A stretch of 64,000 nt of DNA from Acaryochloris sp. CCMEE 5410 (GTDB taxonomy: Bacteria; Cyanobacteriota; Cyanobacteriia; Thermosynechococcales; Thermosynechococcaceae): assembly GCF_000238775.2 (NCBI RefSeq), contig NZ_AFEJ02000001.1:558001-622000 (forward strand), in the 5' to 3' direction. A program made the translations under genes and the position numbers. Positions 8,096-15,799 of the stretch are shown piece after piece; positions within the stretch are counted from its first letter, which is position 1, and every line of letters begins with the position of its first letter. The notes under the pieces are model-generated. The model was not told the origin of the DNA. It was given only the letters and a program-made list of their open reading frames with translations, and did not search any database.

Positions 8096-8398
8096 TTAAG
8101 TCCAGCTCTGCTGCCGGAGTTGGGACAAGGGAGTAGGCTGAAAGTGCAGATCTCGCTCGATGGGTAAACCCGATGGTCCCCGTGCTTGCTGCAATTCTGC
8201 CAAGCTGAAGTAGCCCAGCTCTTCCTCCAGCCCCTGAACCAAACCAAATAAGGTATCTTGGCCATCGAACTCAGTCGCATACCAGGTCCAAGATGAATCG
8301 GGAGTAAAATACTTGACCCAGGCAACGGGATCTGAGGCGTTTTCAGTGGTATACAACGGCGGCAGCTGTCGCCTGATTTCATCAGTGATTAATTGCAT
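8096..8398 (-). CDS. DUF2958-family protein
   Basis: The 100 residues follow the DUF2958 pattern closely: LPPLYTTENASDPVAWVKYF, PDSSWTWYATEFDG, FGLVQGLEEELGYFSL and GLPIERDLHF. DUF2958 proteins are common on plasmids, phages and integrative elements and are often found beside methylases or anti-restriction genes. Their activity is unknown. Here the gene is 30 bases downstream of a coiled-coil gene and upstream of the methylase, so it belongs to the element's accessory operon. Length is normal for the family, with no break. Confidence 0.85.
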   Translation of the reverse strand: MQLITDEIRRQLPPLYTTENASDPVAWVKYFTPDSSWTWYATEFDGQDTLFGLVQGLEEELGYFSLAELQQARGPSGLPIERDLHFQPTPLSQLRQQSWT

Positions 8399-8428
8399 TT
8401 TGATTTTTCTAATTGGTTGAATGTGGCG

Positions 8429-8779
8429 TTAGGCAGCCGTTTGGGCTTCCAGATGGGCAATAGTGGATCGCATTTCCAGCTTGGCGATGCTGAATTGATT
8501 GCGAAGTAGACCGAGTTCTATGGCTAGCTGTTCTCGTTTCTGTTTGGCTTCCTTGAGGGCTGTGGCTGCCTGGTAGTAATCAGGGTCATTCTGCTGACGC
8601 TCCAGCTTGACGGCTTTGCGCTGGGCCTCGTTTTTAAGGGTGGTATCAAAAGCGATCGCTTTATCAATCAGCGAGGCAAACAGCGCCACACTTTCGCTCA
8701 AGGTGATGATCTGCTGATCAAGTTCTAGGATTTGGTGCTGCAAGGAAGCGATCGCAGCAGGATAGGCTGATAGTTTCAT
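8429..8779 (-). CDS. Coiled-coil protein of the accessory operon
   Basis: The 116 residues form two long helices (LQHQILELDQQIITLSES and then TALKEAKQKREQLAIELG), joined by a charged segment with repeated Gln and Lys. No catalytic motif, signal or membrane segment is visible. The gene lies between an unknown gene (8830-9162) and DUF2958, with gaps of 50 and 30 bases, so all four are probably one transcript. I do not recognise the family. A scaffold or DNA-end related role would be guesswork. Confidence 0.7.
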   Translation of the reverse strand: MKLSAYPAAIASLQHQILELDQQIITLSESVALFASLIDKAIAFDTTLKNEAQRKAVKLERQQNDPDYYQAATALKEAKQKREQLAIELGLLRNQFSIAKLEMRSTIAHLEAQTAA

Positions 8780-8829
8780 ATTTCAAATTCCTCAACAGGG
8801 GCAAGGGGAGAAGGCTCCCCAGAGCAGAT

Positions 8830-9162
8830 TTAGGCAGCGCGTTCGACAGCTAAAGCTGTCTGGTCTTTGGCCTCCTGAGCCATTGCCGCCGCTTGCTCCC
8901 AGATATTGATGGAAGGACGTTGTTTTAACTGCGCGTCAAAGACATCCCGGTTAAAGCTGCTATGGGTGCGATCGCCCGTGACGCAGAATTCACAGGCATC
9001 TTCACAGAGGGATTCGATGGAACGCTCTAACCAGTGGGCTAGAACCTCGTTGAGATCTTGAATCTCGTACTGCTCGCCTGAATGGTCTAGCAGTGCAGAT
9101 TGAATCTGACTGGCTGCTTGAGTCAGGGCGTTAAGCGCCGTATCCGTAATGGTTGGTAACAT
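8830..9162 (-). CDS. Unknown 110-residue protein, first gene of the accessory operon
   Basis: The start is placed at ATG 9162 because AAAGGA lies 9 bases before it. An ATG at 9192 would add ten residues but has its ribosome site inside a strong hairpin. The protein reads MLPTITDTALNALTQ and then a helical segment with LAHWLERSIESLCEDACEFC, containing two nearby cysteines. It ends in an alanine-rich helix. No family is recognised. It is expressed from a promoter facing away from the RHH-like gene at 9359. Confidence 0.65.
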   Translation of the reverse strand: MLPTITDTALNALTQAASQIQSALLDHSGEQYEIQDLNEVLAHWLERSIESLCEDACEFCVTGDRTHSSFNRDVFDAQLKQRPSINIWEQAAAMAQEAKDQTALAVERAA

Positions 9163-9192
9163 AGCGTTGATTCCTTTGCGTATTGGAGTCAT

Positions 9193-9226
9193 CCCCTGCT
9201 GGGTCCGTCCAAAGAAACAGCAGGGG
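9193..9226 (-). promoter_or_regulatory. Leader hairpin of the accessory operon
   Basis: CCCCTGCTG at 9193-9201 and CAGCAGGGG at 9218-9226 form a perfect 9-bp stem with a 16-base loop. It lies in the predicted 5' leader, about 30 bases before the start at 9162. No T run follows, so it is not a typical terminator. It may stabilise the transcript or control translation. Confidence 0.5.
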
Positions 9227-9234
9227 CTTGTCTA

Positions 9235-9256
9235 TACACCTATTATAACTGGTGTA
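9235..9256. promoter_or_regulatory. Palindrome TACACC-N10-GGTGTA overlapping a -10-like box
   Basis: The arms TACACC (9235-9240) and GGTGTA (9251-9256) are perfect inverted repeats, and the 10-base centre contains TATAAT on the minus strand. This is the expected arrangement of an operator over the promoter of the leftward operon. The RHH-like protein encoded at 9359 is one candidate to bind it. Confidence 0.45.
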
Positions 9257-9358
9257 CATGCAAATAAAGCCGAAAAACACCTAAAGCTTGATAGGTATTA
9301 CTTATCTTTCAATACCTAGTAGCCACGCTATATTGGAGCTGTTAGTAGAGGTAGGATT

Positions 9359-9547
9359 ATGCCCCGTCCTGGTGGTAACCCCGATTTAGTTGCCCATCAA
9401 TTCAAAACAGACCGCCCTGAGCCCCTTTCGGCACGTATACAGATCCGGGTAACTGAACGAATGAAAGAGCAGGTGACAGCGGTCCCTAACTGGCAGGAAT
9501 TTGTCAGAGAGGCGATCGCAGAAAAGCTATTAGAACGCAATTCCTAA
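9359..9547 (+). CDS. Small ribbon-helix-helix-like protein
   Basis: The 62-residue protein reads MPRPGGNPDLVAHQFKT and then LSARIQIRVTERMKEQVTAV, a strand-helix pattern like short ribbon-helix-helix DNA-binding proteins found on cyanobacterial plasmids and islands. It ends with FVREAIAEKLLERN. GAGGTAGG lies just before the ATG. Its stop is followed after three bases by ATGTATG, the original start of the Rpn-family gene, so the two formed a tight operon before the insertion at 9558. It may regulate that operon or the divergent one. Confidence 0.7.
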   Translation: MPRPGGNPDLVAHQFKTDRPEPLSARIQIRVTERMKEQVTAVPNWQEFVREAIAEKLLERNS

Positions 9548-9557
9548 AGCATGTATG

Positions 9558-10203
9558 CGCTCCGTAACAGAGATGCATGAATACATAGATATCGGTGCAA
9601 AACCGCAAGAGACTCCCTTGCCTGAGCCGAGCGGAGCTGCTGCCCCTTCTCGGCTATGAGCGGTTGTCAAGCCGCAAACTGGGGCAGGTCATACAATGCC
9701 CAACAACTTAAATGTGCGGGAGGCTCTTAGCGATACCTTTCGCTGTGGAGCGATGAAGTCGAGGGGCCGGACGCACCCTAAAACAAAAGGGCAAACCACC
9801 AATGGCCCCTGTTTGGCAATCGCCCCCGGCTTGACAATCAAAATGCACCCCCACCCTGGAATCTTTGCGGCGGTGTTATCTCAGTTGCCCCCCTTGCCCT
9901 CACCTCGCTTCGCCGCCGCCACACCTGCAGTCTATTGGGGTGCATTTTGAAGCGATAGCCCAACATAATCTAAGCGCCACGGGCGGGACTGTTGAAGAAA
10001 GAATGGTATCCTACCGACGGCACGGGAACAGCGGCGGTATGTCTTGCGATAAGCAAGATTGGTTTGGCTCCGCTGGGTCGGTGCCTCTTCTCGGTGCGGC
10101 AGCACGGAAACTACCGACGAACTCAGCAACTGTAGATCAAGCAAAACACCGTCATTCCAGGGAAGTAGGAGGTATAGAGGATTGGCATCACAAGGGTCCA
10201 TTG
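9558..10203 (+). mobile_element. 646-bp ORF-less hairpin-rich insertion (candidate HEARO/omega-RNA element)
   Basis: The sequence before it ends ATGTATG (9551-9557) and the sequence after it begins ATCATGACGGC (10204 on). Joined, they read ATG TAT GAT CAT GAC GGC, encoding MYDHDG, the usual start of this Rpn-family protein. So this block is an insertion within codon 3; the shared G leaves the ends uncertain by one base. No convincing ORF is inside. It is full of hairpins: AGCCGAG/CTCGGCT (9625/9649), GGGCA/TGCCC (9682/9697), GCGA/TCGC (9730/9740) and a 14-bp perfect stem (9838/9937). Stand-alone HEARO RNAs in cyanobacteria have this size and lie near ATGA, which starts at 10207 here. That assignment is a hypothesis. 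A degraded intron is an alternative. Confidence 0.6.
9838..9950. repeat. 14-bp perfect inverted repeat inside the insertion
   Basis: TCAAAATGCACCCC at 9838-9851 and its exact complement at 9937-9950 enclose 85 bases. Within the loop GCGGCGG can pair with CCGCCGC. The structure could be the central domain of a folded RNA or the end-pair of a nested small element. Confidence 0.6.
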
Positions 10204-11120
10204 ATCATGACGGCTTATTCAAAGAACTGATTGAAACCTTCTTTTGGGAATTTCTGGAATTATTTTTACCTCAGGTTGTGGACTATGTGGACCCTACCTC
10301 TGTTACCTTTTTGTCCCAAGAGGTCTACAGCAGCATTGGAGCTGAAGAGAAACGACTGATCGACTTGCTGGCTCGCGTTAAGTTTCGAGAGCAGGAGAGC
10401 TATTTTCTCTTCCAAATTGAGCCGCAATCTTCTCAACAAAAAGAATTTGAGAAACGAATGTTTTTCTATTTCGGGCGATTGCATGAGAAATATGACTTGC
10501 CCATTTATCCTGTAGTGATCTTTTCCTATGACAATCCTCGACAGGCTGCAGAAAATTCTTATCAGATTGGATTTCCCGATTTTCAAGTTTTACAGTTTAA
10601 TTTCCAAGCGATTCAGCTGAATCGACTAAACTGGCGAGATTACTTAAGGCAACAAAATCCCGTTGCTGCCGCATTAATGACCAAGATGCAAATTGCGGTG
10701 GAAGATCGGCCCCAGGTGAAACTGGAATGCCTACGGATGCTAGCTACACTGCAGCTTGATCCAGCAAGAACGATGTTTCTCTCACAATTTATTGATACCT
10801 ACCTGAAGTTGGCAGCGGATGAGGAGCAACGCTTTCAAGCAGAAGTTGATAGATTGGAAACAGCAGAACGGGACGCCATTATGCAAACAGTAACGAGTTG
10901 GGAAGAGAGGGGCCTGATACGAGGCAGGCTGGAAGGACAAGTCCAGTTGGTACTCCGTCTACTTCACCGTAAGGTTGGAACAATTCCGGCTGAAGTAGAG
11001 ACTGATATTCAAGCGCTAGAAACTAACCAGATAGAAGCTTTAGGGGAAGCGCTACTTGAATTTGACGATATCAGTGATTTAATAGCCTGGCTGCAACTGG
11101 TGGAAAGACCTAAAGATTGA
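10203..11120 (+). CDS. Rpn/YadD-family PD-(D/E)XK nuclease-like protein, start displaced by insertion
   Basis: From DHDGLFKELIETFF onward this is a clear member of the cyanobacterial Rpn-type family (recombination-promoting nuclease, putative transposase). The middle holds IDLLARVKFREQESYFLFQIEPQ, the region with the PD-(D/E)XK acidic residues. The C-terminus is the helical tail of the family (ERGLIRGRLEGQVQLVLRLL). The true ATG is at 9551, 646 bases upstream of where it belongs. As it stands, only an ATT at 10200 or remote TTG codons are available, so the protein is probably not made unless the insertion is removed from DNA or RNA. The rest of the frame is intact, which suggests a recent insertion. 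It is cargo of the integrative element. Confidence 0.75.
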   Translation, partial: DHDGLFKELIETFFWEFLELFLPQVVDYVDPTSVTFLSQEVYSSIGAEEKRLIDLLARVKFREQESYFLFQIEPQSSQQKEFEKRMFFYFGRLHEKYDLPIYPVVIFSYDNPRQAAENSYQIGFPDFQVLQFNFQAIQLNRLNWRDYLRQQNPVAAALMTKMQIAVEDRPQVKLECLRMLATLQLDPARTMFLSQFIDTYLKLAADEEQRFQAEVDRLETAERDAIMQTVTSWEERGLIRGRLEGQVQLVLRLLHRKVGTIPAEVETDIQALETNQIEALGEALLEFDDISDLIAWLQLVERPKD

Positions 11121-11203
11121 GCGATTAAGAAGCAAAACCTTTACTACCCGATTTCACAGCAAGAACGGCACGGAATCGTTTGAAGTTAGGTAATTTGCTA
11201 TGT

Positions 11204-11461
11204 CTAAGGGAGCGATAGATTGCAGAGTGTTCGATTCACAAAGCTCAGATAATCATCAATCTCTTCATATCTATCGAGTTCTTGTTCTTCCGCTGCGCTT
11301 AAAGTTGTGGTTTGTTGTTTGGCGAGTAATGACTCAATATGAGCTTGAACCGAACTAGAGGCTCGGAATACCGGAATGCCTTCTTCTAACTCAATGCAAA
11401 CTGCCCCTTCTGGAAGGGTTTCGGGGAGATGGTCGAGTTTGGGGGGCAGTGCAATACTCAT
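11204..11461 (-). CDS. Cyanobacterial hypothetical protein, 85 residues
   Basis: Starting from ATG 11461 the protein reads MSIALPPKLDHLPETLPEGA, then VCIELEEGIPVFRASSSVQA, a helical stretch with two glutamines, and an acidic end EEQELDRYEEIDDYLSFVNR. Short proteins of this form occur widely in filamentous and unicellular cyanobacteria, often beside PIN-type toxins or transposase relics. That makes an antitoxin-like role possible but not shown. A start 18 codons earlier (11515) is open but lacks the family pattern. No toxin gene is adjacent now. Confidence 0.65.
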   Translation of the reverse strand: MSIALPPKLDHLPETLPEGAVCIELEEGIPVFRASSSVQAHIESLLAKQQTTTLSAAEEQELDRYEEIDDYLSFVNRTLCNLSLP

Positions 11462-11546
11462 AACTCGCAAGAACATGCTTTGGAATCTAGCTTGATTGTA
11501 ACTGAGGGATGCCAACCTCCCGGCAATGTAGGTTGTCTATCGTGTT

Positions 11547-11680
11547 CTAGCCTGGATTGCTTCAAACGCTGATGGCAAGGGAACTCCTCAAAACAGACTG
11601 TAGTTCAAACAAATGCTGGATTTAACCTGTGGAGAGGTGCTTGAGGCACTCCAAAAATCGTCATGAATAATGCAGGCTAG
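11547..11680. repeat. Dispersed repeat, copy A
   Basis: About 130 bases resemble 50000-50144, with strong blocks AACTCCTCAAAACAG, CTGTAG and GTCATGAATAATGCAGG. The reading has no open frame. It may be the relic of an insertion sequence or a MITE-like repeat. Copy A is inside the integrative element, copy B is in the chromosome. Confidence 0.55.
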
Positions 11681-11864
11681 ACTGCATTGGTTTCAAAGAT
11701 ATTGCTGCTGTTGGCTTGGAAGAAGATTGGCCTGAGAGGAGATAAGCTGGCTGAAAGCATCCTGTCTTCAAGATGATGCGCTCTACATTTCTTGTGTTCG
11801 TTACTCTTTGGATGCCAGCCAATAAAAAAGGGCCGAGGCCCAGCAGGACCCCGACCCAAGCAAA

Positions 11865-12197
11865 CTAAGCAACCCGGCAAGCACTGGGAAATGCATTGGA
11901 CAACTCCAACAACACCGACCGCTGAGCCTGGAACCGAATGACGCACAACTGAGCACCAGAAGACACCACAGAGACCCGAGACGCCCCCATGGCCTGGAGC
12001 TTGGCCACCGCCGGATCGACGGAAGCCACAGGCACACCCGCTAACTCGGCCCAGCCCGACCCGGACAACCGCAAGAAGCAGCAAGACCAAGCCCCAGAAG
12101 GCATGGCTGAAGGCAACTGGACGGAAGGCGCGGGAGAACGAAGCAAAGTCAGCATGGTAACCCCTATAAAAACGAATAGAAACAACTGAAGAAGCAT
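11865..12197 (-). CDS. Putative secreted small protein, GC-rich
   Basis: From ATG 12197 the protein has a hydrophobic signal-like N-terminus (MLLQLFLFVFIGVTMLTLL), then a serine- and proline-rich linker. The C-terminal half reads AGVPVASVDPAVAKLQAMGA and SGAQLCVIRFQAQRSVLLEL, with a final cysteine pattern. The third codon positions are much more GC-rich than in neighbouring genes, which suggests a different origin. Longer starts at 12317 and another frame to 12369 pass through a GC-rich non-coding-looking leader. The family is unknown. Opposite-strand and other-frame readings here are less protein-like. Confidence 0.5.
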   Translation of the reverse strand: MLLQLFLFVFIGVTMLTLLRSPAPSVQLPSAMPSGAWSCCFLRLSGSGWAELAGVPVASVDPAVAKLQAMGASRVSVVSSGAQLCVIRFQAQRSVLLELSNAFPSACRVA

Positions 12198-12369
12198 GGC
12201 GAATAACCAGCAACAACGCTCTTTGGAAACCACATGTTGCCCGGCGTTGCCACCCCGGTTGGGTCGGGGGGATGGGGTGCCCCCCAAGGAAAAAGTGCGA
12301 TCGCACATCGATATCAACCCCCAACCGCTTGCGAGGACACGGACTAAACGCAGCGGAGCCAGTTACCAT
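12198..12369. other. GC-rich segment with G-run hairpin, no gene
   Basis: The segment holds a HIP1-type TGCGATCGCA, a GGGGGG/CCCCCC hairpin near 12268-12290, and a sharp switch to AT-rich DNA at about 12370. It may be the leader of the leftward small gene. No promoter could be placed with confidence. Confidence 0.4.
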
Positions 12370-12802
12370 TTTTGAGCTAAGAGATAAAAATTTAACTAAA
12401 TAAATATCGATAAAGTACCAACACTAAAACTCTAATGGATGCTGAATAAATTCTCTTGAAAATAAGTTTAAAGAGTTGAATGAGTTTTTCCTGAGAGAAC
12501 CATTAGAGCCCCGTTATTAGATGGTTAAGATAATTTTTTATTTATAGAATATTTAACTTTTTAATATTCAAAATTTAACCTGGCAGACATAGACTTTGAA
12601 TGCTTGAAACATAGCCTCAGTCTGCTTTTTAGTACGACTTTACTTGAGTCTATATTCTTTAATTTCTTGTTTCATAGGGAGAAGTTTCTTTACATTAATG
12701 CCCTCTTTTTTTCTTTGGCTTTTGTTCGTCGTATCTAAATTTCAAGAGTTCCAGCTTTTTCCATTTAGTCCAATTAATGTTTATTGACTTAGGAATTGTT
12801 TT
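12370..12802. other. AT-rich gap upstream of the RTX gene
   Basis: These 433 bases have no gene. An inverted repeat CTCTAATGG (12430-12438) and CCATTAGAG (12500-12508), with inner TTCTC/GAGAA arms, is the only structure seen. It could hold the promoter of the RTX-tailed gene, which starts at 12803 after a GGAATTG sequence. Confidence 0.4.
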
Positions 12803-15565
12803 ATGAGTTTTACGACTGCATTTCCCTCTCAGGTCATTGGGCAGAACGGTTATTCTGTCGTTCCCTTAGTCACTATCGGCGAGATTATCCCTGACACGAC
12901 GGGTGCATTGAATAGCTCCACCGCGGGTGATTATCAACCCGTGGGTATCTTGGATGGTGCAGGGGCAATCCGCTTCGATGATGATACGGTTCGCGCTTTC
13001 GTCAACCATGAGTTGGTGGATCAAAGTGGCGTGCCCTACTCCCTAACAGCAGAGGATGGCAGCACCTTTGATGTCACCGGTGGACGCATTTCTTACTTTG
13101 ATATCAACATCAACACGTTTGAAATTGAAGATGCCGGAATTGCTTACAACCGTGTATTTGATGCCAATGGTGATATCGCTTCCGATACCTCTATCTTTGG
13201 CCAAGTTCGTGTAGGCTCTGATGATCCGACCTTGCGACCCATCGAGGGATTTTCCCGTTTTTGTTCCGGTGGCTTGACTGAAGCTGAACAATTTGGCCTA
13301 GGTATGGGGTTGGTAGATGACATCTACTTTGCCGGAGAAGAGGTCGGTGGTAGCCGGAACCGAGTAGGGGGTGCCAATTGGGCGTTGGATATTGCTACCG
13401 GTGATATCTATCAATTACCTGCCTTTGGTAGAGGATCTTGGGAGAACACCACTGAAATTGATACGGGTACAACCAGTCATGTTGCCTTTGTCTTAGCCGA
13501 TGACCAATCTCCCTTTGATTTTGATGACGATGGCGAAGTTGAAGGCGCGCCGTTCTACCTTTATGTGGGTGAAAAGAATGCCAATTCCGATAACTTCCTA
13601 GAGCGAAATGGCTTAGCTGGCGGGAACCTTTACGTTTGGGTGCCTGACGCCAACCAGGATGACGCCACGGATAATGACGTCTTAAATGCCCTCCAGTTTA
13701 ATGGTGCAGGCACCACGGAAGCGGGCACCTGGGTACAGATTGATAACGCTGCGCAACCAGACCAAGCTTCATTAGACGGGGCCACCGGCTTTGATCAATT
13801 TGGGTATCCCACCCAAGGCAACCTCATTACTCAAGCTGAAGCAGCGGGTGCCTTTGTCGTCTCCCGACCCGAAGACGTTGCCACTAACCCCAATAATCCC
13901 AGTGAAATTGTCCAAGCGGTGACGGGGGTAGATACATTTGCGATTGGCCCTGATGGCAACGGGGCGGATTCCTTTGGTGCCCTCTATACCCTGGATACAG
14001 ATTTTTCTAACTTCACGAATGGGGGGCCGCTCACGGCAACGGCCAAGGTTATTTACGATGGGGATGAAGATCCCAACCGGAGTCTTCGCAGCCCTGACAA
14101 TTTAGACTGGAGCCCAGATGGCTTTATCTATGTGCAAGAGGATGAAGCAGAAGAGGATACCCTGGCCACGGGTGAGTTTCTATTTGGTCAGGGTGCAGCC
14201 AATCCCAATGAAGCCAGTATTGTCAGAGTTGACCCCAATACCACCCCTGAGGAAGCCGCAGTCGGTGCGAATGTGACGACCATCGGAGTTGTCGATCGCA
14301 GTCAGATTTTTGATCCGACCATTCCAGATCCCTCAACCGCTGTAGATGAAGATTTTGAGCGGACTGAAGATGGAATCTTCGGCCCAGGAGAAATACAGCT
14401 AGCGGATGGAACCATCTTGGATGCGGGTGAGTGGGAAACCTCTGGCATCGTCGATGTGTCTGATTTATTTGGAGAAGAAGCAGGCACTATTTTCCTCTTT
14501 GATGTGCAAGCTCATGGTTTAGCGGACCAAGACGATGAAAACCCTGTATTTGGAGATGTGACAGCTCTTACGGACGACAACTTATCTGAAGGGGGACAGC
14601 TTGCCCTGCTCATCCGATCCGACTCCATCGAGGTGGACAACGATGCTATCAAGCTCGGTACAGAGGGGGATGATGATTTAACGGGGAACGCGGAAGATAA
14701 CTCTATTCGCGGTCTGGCTGGAGATGATGATATCACTGGCCAGGGTGGAGATGATGACCTGTTTGGCGGACTCGGCGATGATGACGTCAAAGGGGGGCGC
14801 GGTGATGATGGCGTTTGGGGAGGTGCTGGCGATGACGACCTTTCCGGAGGCCGAGGAGATGACACCGTGATTGGTGCCGATGGCGAAGATGAACTCCGAG
14901 GCGGTCGCGGCGATGATTCCCTTAATGGGGGTGCTGATAACGATACCCTTCGAGGCGGTCGAGGGGATGACACCCTCATCGGGGGGGCTGGTGATGATGA
15001 GCTGCGAGGCGGTCGCGGCGATGATTCCCTTGTCGGTGGTGGAGGTTCGGATGACCTCGATGGCGGTAGAGGAATAGATACCGCAGACTTCAGCGATTTG
15101 GAGTTTGCTGTCACTGCAAGTTTAGAGGATGGTACAGCCACCTATGAACCTGCCCCGGACGTCACGGTCACAGACACCCTAGAGAATATTGAAAATCTGA
15201 CGGGAACCGCATTCGATGATTCTCTGACTGGCGACGCTGGCGCTAATGTTCTCAATGGCATCGGGGGAACTGATGAGTTAACCGGTGGCGGAGACAGTGA
15301 TACGTTCATCTTGGGTGATGAAACAGGTACCTTTTACACCGAGGCAGGGACAACGGATGTCGCTAACATTACTGATTTCGTTTCGGGTGAGGATGTCCTC
15401 CAGCTTGCAGGCAGTATCAACGACTATTCCTTCTTTGGAATTGGAGAAAGCTCATCCTTTGCAATTGCCCTTGATGATGGCAATGGAACATTCGATTTTC
15501 TCAATGATGATCTGATTGCCTTTGTCGATGATGGATTTGCTGAGTCTGATTTAGTGTTTGTCTAA
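12803..15565 (+). CDS. PhoX/DUF839-like extracellular protein with RTX calcium-binding tail
   Basis: Residues 1 to about 610 resemble the DUF839/PhoX group of calcium-dependent phosphatases: [18 protein letters not shown] near the start, then [21 protein letters not shown] and [18 protein letters not shown], the beta-propeller segments that hold metal ligands. Residues from about 620 to 760 are a run of RTX nonapeptides (GGRGDDSL type). The C-terminus has the features of a type I secretion signal and no N-terminal signal peptide is present. The 920-residue protein is probably exported whole by a HlyB/D-type machine and folds with calcium outside. Substrate is inferred to be phosphoesters. It ends at a strong terminator and stands alone as cargo. 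Secretion genes are not in the window. Confidence 0.8.
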   Translation: MSFTTAFPSQVIGQNGYSVVPLVTIGEIIPDTTGALNSSTAGDYQPVGILDGAGAIRFDDDTVRAFVNHELVDQSGVPYSLTAEDGSTFDVTGGRISYFDININTFEIEDAGIAYNRVFDANGDIASDTSIFGQVRVGSDDPTLRPIEGFSRFCSGGLTEAEQFGLGMGLVDDIYFAGEEVGGSRNRVGGANWALDIATGDIYQLPAFGRGSWENTTEIDTGTTSHVAFVLADDQSPFDFDDDGEVEGAPFYLYVGEKNANSDNFLERNGLAGGNLYVWVPDANQDDATDNDVLNALQFNGAGTTEAGTWVQIDNAAQPDQASLDGATGFDQFGYPTQGNLITQAEAAGAFVVSRPEDVATNPNNPSEIVQAVTGVDTFAIGPDGNGADSFGALYTLDTDFSNFTNGGPLTATAKVIYDGDEDPNRSLRSPDNLDWSPDGFIYVQEDEAEEDTLATGEFLFGQGAANPNEASIVRVDPNTTPEEAAVGANVTTIGVVDRSQIFDPTIPDPSTAVDEDFERTEDGIFGPGEIQLADGTILDAGEWETSGIVDVSDLFGEEAGTIFLFDVQAHGLADQDDENPVFGDVTALTDDNLSEGGQLALLIRSDSIEVDNDAIKLGTEGDDDLTGNAEDNSIRGLAGDDDITGQGGDDDLFGGLGDDDVKGGRGDDGVWGGAGDDDLSGGRGDDTVIGADGEDELRGGRGDDSLNGGADNDTLRGGRGDDTLIGGAGDDELRGGRGDDSLVGGGGSDDLDGGRGIDTADFSDLEFAVTASLEDGTATYEPAPDVTVTDTLENIENLTGTAFDDSLTGDAGANVLNGIGGTDELTGGGDSDTFILGDETGTFYTEAGTTDVANITDFVSGEDVLQLAGSINDYSFFGIGESSSFAIALDDGNGTFDFLNDDLIAFVDDGFAESDLVFV
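14664..15081 (+). repeat. RTX repeat-coding array
   Basis: About 15 tandem 27-bp units encode G-G-x-G-x-D-D/x-x-x. The DNA is itself repetitive: GAGGCGGTCG recurs at 14898, 14951 and 15006. Several units have the unusual form RGGRGDD. Recombination between units could change the array length. Confidence 0.8.
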
Positions 15566-15597
15566 CATGACTAAGCGGTTCATCAGCCCATAAATAT

Positions 15598-15642
15598 GGA
15601 GAAATATCTGAAGGGTGGTTACTTTAATTCAGATATTTCTCC
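15598..15642 (+). terminator. Terminator of the RTX gene
   Basis: GGAGAAATATCTGAA (15598-15612) and its perfect complement (15628-15642) form a 15-bp stem with a 15-base loop, followed by TTTACTCTTTC. It lies 33 bases after the RTX stop. Confidence 0.8.
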
Positions 15643-15799
15643 TTTACTCTTTCAATGTAAGGAATTTGGAAATAGATATGAAATCACTTCAAAGACTTTA
15701 AAGCATAACGATTAAGGCGATATAGCAGACGGATGACAGGGAATTTTCCCCTTCAATCAATTAAAAAACTGAATTGAACACTAGGCTGATTTTTTGATT

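Noticed and set aside
10059-10202. Upstream extension of the Rpn-family frame from a TTG
   Set aside because: The 48 extra residues have no family pattern and read through hairpin sequence. The true start is at 9551, split off by the insertion.
9558-10203. Group I or group II self-splicing intron
   Set aside because: The 5' end is not GTGYG, the expected U/G pair of a group I intron does not fit either boundary, and no domain V was recognised by eye. It remains an alternative until a covariance search is done.
9548-11120. Diversity-generating retroelement or retron
   Set aside because: No reverse transcriptase is present in the window, and no template/variable repeat pair was seen.
11989-12189. 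Plus-strand 66-residue frame in the same patch
   Set aside because: Its composition is that of a complement of a coding strand (Pro, Thr, Asn, Gln rich) and it has no ribosome site.
12260-12300. G-run/C-run hairpin as a terminator
   Set aside because: No T run follows on either strand at the right distance. It is noted only as structure.
11677-12369. 230-residue minus-strand frame in the GC-rich patch
   Set aside because: The translation is full of Arg, Gly, Cys and Trp clusters and runs through the leader. The other minus frame (11865-12197) has a signal peptide and better amino acid balance.
14512-15141. Long minus-strand frame opposite the RTX repeats
   Set aside because: It is the complement of the GGxGxDD codon array, giving a Ser/Pro-rich sequence without domain features. 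It is a shadow of the RTX gene.
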